Translations under genes and position numbers: made by a program | From: an uncultured Bacilli bacterium | Lineage (GTDB): Bacteria; Bacillota_I; Bacilli_A; RF39; UBA660 | Reading direction: 5' to 3' | Assembly: GCA_947598345.1 (NCBI GenBank) | Contig: CANQFF010000043.1 | Location: 1-8,688 of the forward strand | Length of the DNA stretch: 8,688 bases | Notes under the pieces: model-generated | Database searches by the model: none | What the model saw: the letters and a program-made list of their open reading frames with translations, nothing else | Told to the model about the DNA's origin: nothing | In this document: positions 6,649 to 8,688 of the stretch, one piece after another | Position numbering within the stretch: the first letter of the stretch is position 1 | Layout of the letters: each line of letters begins with the position of its first letter

Positions 6649-7277
6649 TTTGTAATATCATTATCTTTTGCAAAGTTAGAAATAGCAAGAAAATTTTTAT
6701 CATAGCCATACCTCTCTTGACCGAATGCTAACCACATCTTACCCCAACTTTTTTCTTTTTTTAATAATTTCTGTACTTTATCATCGTGGAAACTTTTATT
6801 TTCTTCCTGATTATTTAAATCAACTGTTCCTTCTTCATCATAAAGTTTTGCCTGTAAATCACATTCTAGTTTATCACAGTGGTACGAAAAAATTGCTTCT
6901 TTAGTTTTTCTTTCATCAAATTCCAAAAATAAACTTTCTATATCACTTGAGTTTAATAGTCCACTTAATATTTTATGAACAGCATCTTTTTCCAATAATT
7001 TTTTTTCTTCTCTTGATATTTGAAACTGTGTTAAATCGCCTATTACTATTTCTCCTAACTCGTGTATAGCTATCATCATTATAACTTTTTCAATATCTAT
7101 ATCATATTTATATTCTTTATAAATTGCTAAAGCAAGCATTTGAGTAGAATATATGTGCTCAGCAACACTTTCTATTCTATCTCGTTTGACATTCCAATCT
7201 TTCCAACCCGTTCTAACAACATTTTTAAGTTTATTGCATAATACATAAAATTTAATTACATTTTCTTCTTTTGACAT
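6642..7277 (-). CDS. HD-domain phosphohydrolase, HDDC2/YfbR-like
   Basis: 211 residues. SVAEHIYSTQML (37-48) supplies the first metal histidine (His41), IHELGEIVIGDLTQF (71-85) the H-x motif (His72) and DKLECDLQAKLYDEE (135-149) the distal aspartate (Asp135). The family includes YfbR, a 5'-deoxynucleotidase, and the HDDC2/Ygk1 proteins. The DKLE...LQA segment is closer to the latter. The usual HD pair is HE here (Glu73), so the metal site is altered conservatively. The likely role is dephosphorylation of nucleoside monophosphates, consistent with guanylate kinase further down, but the substrate is not shown. The ATG at 7277 lies nine bases after the metK stop. The only purine-rich ribosome binding site (AGGGA) is about 13 bases away, inside the end of metK, so translation may be coupled to metK. 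Confidence 0.85.
   Translation of the reverse strand: MSKEENVIKFYVLCNKLKNVVRTGWKDWNVKRDRIESVAEHIYSTQMLALAIYKEYKYDIDIEKVIMMIAIHELGEIVIGDLTQFQISREEKKLLEKDAVHKILSGLLNSSDIESLFLEFDERKTKEAIFSYHCDKLECDLQAKLYDEEGTVDLNNQEENKSFHDDKVQKLLKKEKSWGKMWLAFGQERYGYDKNFLAISNFAKDNDITKV
6660..6688 (-). promoter_or_regulatory. Possible internal promoter before the phosphodiesterase gene
   Basis: Within the 3' end of the HD gene, on the minus strand, TTGCTA (6688-6683) stands 17 bases from GATAAT (6665-6660), a fair sigma-A match. It would start transcription near 6653, immediately before the terminator-like hairpin, which would then form the very 5' end of the message. This could be a chance match in AT-rich DNA. 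Confidence 0.25.
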
Positions 7278-7286
7278 AACAAATTA

Positions 7287-8312
7287 TCAATCCCTAAAAT
7301 GTCCAAACATAGCTCTTTTTTCATAGCATTCATTTTTTAAATTCAAATCTTTTATAATATTTTTTGGTTTGCACTCTTCATATAAACTTTTATCGGCTTC
7401 TATATTACCTAAATTAGTTTTAATATAAATAGCAAGTGGTTCTTCCATACCTATTGCATAAGAAAGTTGCACTTCACACCAATCATATTTATCATCAGAT
7501 TTAACTATTTTTTTAGCTATTTCTCTTGCTTTATATGCTGCAGATCTATCAACTTTAGTAGGATCTTTACCAGAGAATGCCCCTCCTCCTACATTAGCAA
7601 ATGATTGATAACTATCTACAACGATTTTTCTACCGGTTAAACCTGCATCTCCATCAAATCCACCTATTTCAAATCTACCAGTTGGATTTATTATGAAGTT
7701 TTCTACTTCTATATTATATTTTTTACAAATATTAGTACACATATCTTTTATTATATTATCTGTTGCTACTCTATCTTCCTCAGTATTTTGATAACAAACT
7801 GTAAATGTTTTTATACCTACTAATTTATTATCTTCATCGTAAATACCTGTTATTTGAGATTTACCATCCGGTAAAAACCTTTTATCATTCTTTCTTAATT
7901 CATCATAATTTTGACTAAGTTCTTGAAGTATTACCATAGCAGTAGGTAAAAATTTTTCATTATCACGACATGCGTATCCAAACATCATACCATTATCTCC
8001 TGCACCACCAACTTCATCGTTAGTCCCAAGTGCGATATCTGGACTTTGTTTTCCTATATTATCGATTATTTCATAATCATCTGAATATCCTATATCTTTT
8101 AATACTCTTTTAGTTATAGCTTCAACATCGACTTTTGAATTTGAAGTTACCTCACCTGTTATAAATATTTTGCCTTTTCCTCCAACAACTTCAATTCCAC
8201 ATCTTGAATTTTTGTCATCTTTTAAATATGCATCAAGTAATGCATCACTTATTTGATCACAAACTTTATCTGGATGTCCTCTAAAAACTATTTCATTACT
8301 ATAAAATTTCAT
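7287..8312 (-). CDS. metK: S-adenosylmethionine synthetase
   Basis: Makes S-adenosylmethionine from methionine and ATP in the cytoplasm, the methyl donor for the methyltransferase downstream. With the start at 8312 it has 341 residues, shorter than the usual 380-400. GHPDKVCDQISDA (12-24), GAGDNGMMFGYA (103-114), GRFEIGGFDGDAGLTGRK (212-229) and GGGAFSGKDPTKVDRSAAY (242-260) are the family motifs in order, and the end motif FGHF is present. Deviations are Arg11 where SEGHPDK has Glu, and Phe219 where GGPxGDAG has Pro. The shortening lies in the loops. The frame is open to 8336, but the ATG at 8312 has AAGGAAGG at four bases and fits the family N-terminus. It is controlled by the SAM-I riboswitch in its leader. 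Confidence 0.95.
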   Translation of the reverse strand: MKFYSNEIVFRGHPDKVCDQISDALLDAYLKDDKNSRCGIEVVGGKGKIFITGEVTSNSKVDVEAITKRVLKDIGYSDDYEIIDNIGKQSPDIALGTNDEVGGAGDNGMMFGYACRDNEKFLPTAMVILQELSQNYDELRKNDKRFLPDGKSQITGIYDEDNKLVGIKTFTVCYQNTEEDRVATDNIIKDMCTNICKKYNIEVENFIINPTGRFEIGGFDGDAGLTGRKIVVDSYQSFANVGGGAFSGKDPTKVDRSAAYKAREIAKKIVKSDDKYDWCEVQLSYAIGMEEPLAIYIKTNLGNIEADKSLYEECKPKNIIKDLNLKNECYEKRAMFGHFRD

Positions 8313-8341
8313 ACTACCTTCCTTTCTTTGTAACATCTCAC

Positions 8342-8368
8342 AAAAAAATACCCAAGATAACCTGAGTA
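8342..8368 (-). terminator. Riboswitch-controlled terminator of metK
   Basis: This is the eight-pair stem TACTCAGG/CTTGGGTA with loop TTAT, followed by seven T on the minus strand. It is the off-state element of the SAM-I riboswitch and ends about 30 bases before the metK ATG. Confidence 0.85.
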
Positions 8369-8460
8369 CGAAAGTTATCTTATAGATCTAGCATTACCAC
8401 CGAATTTAATTGGTTGGTGTGACTTCATTGGGCTAGTCCCTCCATCACTCTTTATAAGAT
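8342..8460 (-). promoter_or_regulatory. SAM-I (S-box) riboswitch with terminator/antiterminator, metK leader
   Basis: On the minus strand the leader carries the S-box core: GAGTGATGGAGGGACTAGCCC, here given in two parts as GAGTGATGG then AGGGACTAGCCC, followed by AATGAAG and a closing P1. P1 pairs ATCTTATA (8460-8453) with TATAAGAT (8384-8377). Below it, TACTCAGG (8368-8361) and CTTGGGTA (8356-8349) form an eight-pair stem with a four-base loop directly before TTTTTTT (8348-8342), an intrinsic terminator. The competing antiterminator pairs AAGATAAC (8381-8374) with GTTATCTT (8361-8354), using the 3' strand of P1 and part of the terminator. So SAM binding holds P1 and ends transcription, while low SAM lets metK be read. 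Aptamer, switch and expression platform are all visible. Confidence 0.95.
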
Positions 8461-8469
8461 GTTAATTTA

Positions 8470-8498
8470 ATTATAGCACTTATTAAAATATAATACAA
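8470..8498 (-). promoter_or_regulatory. metK promoter
   Basis: On the minus strand a perfect TATAAT (8475-8470) with extended TGC before it is set 17 bases from TTGTAT (8498-8493). The start would be near 8463, just three bases before the first base of riboswitch P1, which supports this as the real promoter of the metK transcript. Confidence 0.75.
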
Positions 8499-8539
8499 TA
8501 AGTTTAAATATATTTTGTATTGTATGTGTGACTAATTAG

Positions 8540-8568
8540 AAAAAATGTCCTATTATTTTAATAGGACA
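8540..8568 (-). terminator. Perfect hairpin with minus-strand T-run in the divergent region
   Basis: TGTCCTATT (8546-8554) and AATAGGACA (8560-8568) form a perfect nine-base-pair stem with a five-base loop. Six A on the plus strand (8540-8545) make a T-run after the stem on the minus strand, so it works as a terminator only toward metK. No minus-strand gene is visible upstream of it inside the window. It may insulate metK from antisense transcription, end a small RNA, or serve as a protein-binding site. Confidence 0.5.
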
Positions 8569-8617
8569 AAATCAAAAATTAATAAATGAATAATTAATAA
8601 AAATGTCTCATTTTTTT

Positions 8618-8626
8618 TGCTATAGT
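8618..8626 (+). promoter_or_regulatory. Extended -10 promoter of the plus-strand gene
   Basis: TGC TATAGT (8618-8626) is an extended -10 element directly after an eight-T run. There is no convincing -35, which extended -10 promoters tolerate. The start would be near 8633, inside the inverted repeat that follows. The alternative TATAGA at 8645-8650 lies too close to the ribosome binding site and lacks a -35. Confidence 0.4.
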
Positions 8627-8630
8627 AGTT

Positions 8631-8649
8631 CTATACCATATGGGTATAG
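8631..8649 (+). promoter_or_regulatory. Operator-like inverted repeat before the plus-strand gene
   Basis: CTATACC (8631-8637) and GGTATAG (8643-8649) are perfect seven-base arms around five bases. The repeat sits at the expected transcription start of the plus-strand gene and before its ribosome binding site, where a repressor would block transcription. TATACC...GGGTATA is reminiscent of operators of the CsoR/CstR family, but the match is partial and the regulator is not in view. Confidence 0.45.
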
Positions 8650-8665
8650 AAACGAGGTAGTAAAA

Positions 8666-8688
8666 ATGAATAAAAAACAAATGTTAGA
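8666..8688 (+). CDS. Start of an unidentified plus-strand gene, cut by the window edge
   Basis: The ATG at 8666 is preceded by GAGG (8654-8657) with eight bases between, an ideal ribosome binding site. A promoter and an operator-like repeat lie just upstream. Only seven codons are visible (MNKKQML), so no product can be named. It is divergent from metK. It is the only real gene on the plus strand in the window. Confidence 0.6.

Noticed and set aside
7287..7289. Mycoplasma-type code with TGA as Trp
   Set aside because: metK ends at its natural C-terminus (FGHFRD) with TGA, and the Trp codon inspected in the methyltransferase gene is TGG.
1..8688. CRISPR array, tRNA, rRNA, insertion sequence or attachment site
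   Set aside because: No regularly spaced repeats, cloverleaf, transposase or flanking direct repeats were seen. The cassette borders carry no visible mobile-element ends.

Overview
The window comes from a low-GC Gram-positive bacterium (Firmicutes/Bacilli or a close relative such as the uncultured RF39-type lineages). The evidence is the strongly AT-rich sequence, AGGAGG-type ribosome binding sites, a SAM-I (S-box) riboswitch in front of metK, and tightly packed co-directional genes. TGA is a stop codon (metK ends in TGA) and the Trp codon checked is TGG, so this is the standard bacterial code and not the mycoplasma code. Assignment to a genus is not possible from this sequence.

Almost everything is on the minus strand and reads right to left. 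At the right end is a divergent control region. It holds the start of a plus-strand gene (8666 onward) with an extended -10 promoter and an operator-like inverted repeat, a perfect hairpin followed by a minus-strand T-run, and the metK promoter with its SAM riboswitch. Then follow metK, an HDDC2/YfbR-like HD phosphohydrolase, a glycerophosphodiester phosphodiesterase, guanylate kinase, an RlmI-like SAM-dependent methyltransferase and an RluA-family pseudouridine synthase. The genes are separated by 8-32 bases or overlap. This is a housekeeping nucleotide/RNA-modification run headed by SAM synthesis, so the SAM-consuming methyltransferase may share SAM-responsive transcription. A weak terminator after the HD gene may split the run.

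Left of the pseudouridine synthase lies an even more AT-rich four-gene cassette (579-3615) with its own promoter and a terminator. In transcription order it encodes: a nucleotidyltransferase with a GlnD/GlnE-like active-site motif; a helical protein that looks like the rest of the same GlnD/GlnE-like enzyme, joined by a TAATG stop/start overlap; a 360-residue paralogue of class I aminoacyl-tRNA synthetases with a zinc-knuckle insert but eroded HIGH and KMSKS signatures and no obvious anticodon-binding domain; and a peptidase E-like (S51) class I glutamine-amidotransferase-fold protein. I do not recognise this combination as a described system. It is the best candidate in the window for something new, possibly a small-molecule or nucleotidyl/aminoacyl modification module, but its function is inference only.

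At the far left is the broken remnant of a secreted N-acetylmuramoyl-L-alanine amidase. A signal peptide and the DPGHGG motif are followed by a stop, and then, in another frame, by what looks like the family's C-terminal motif.
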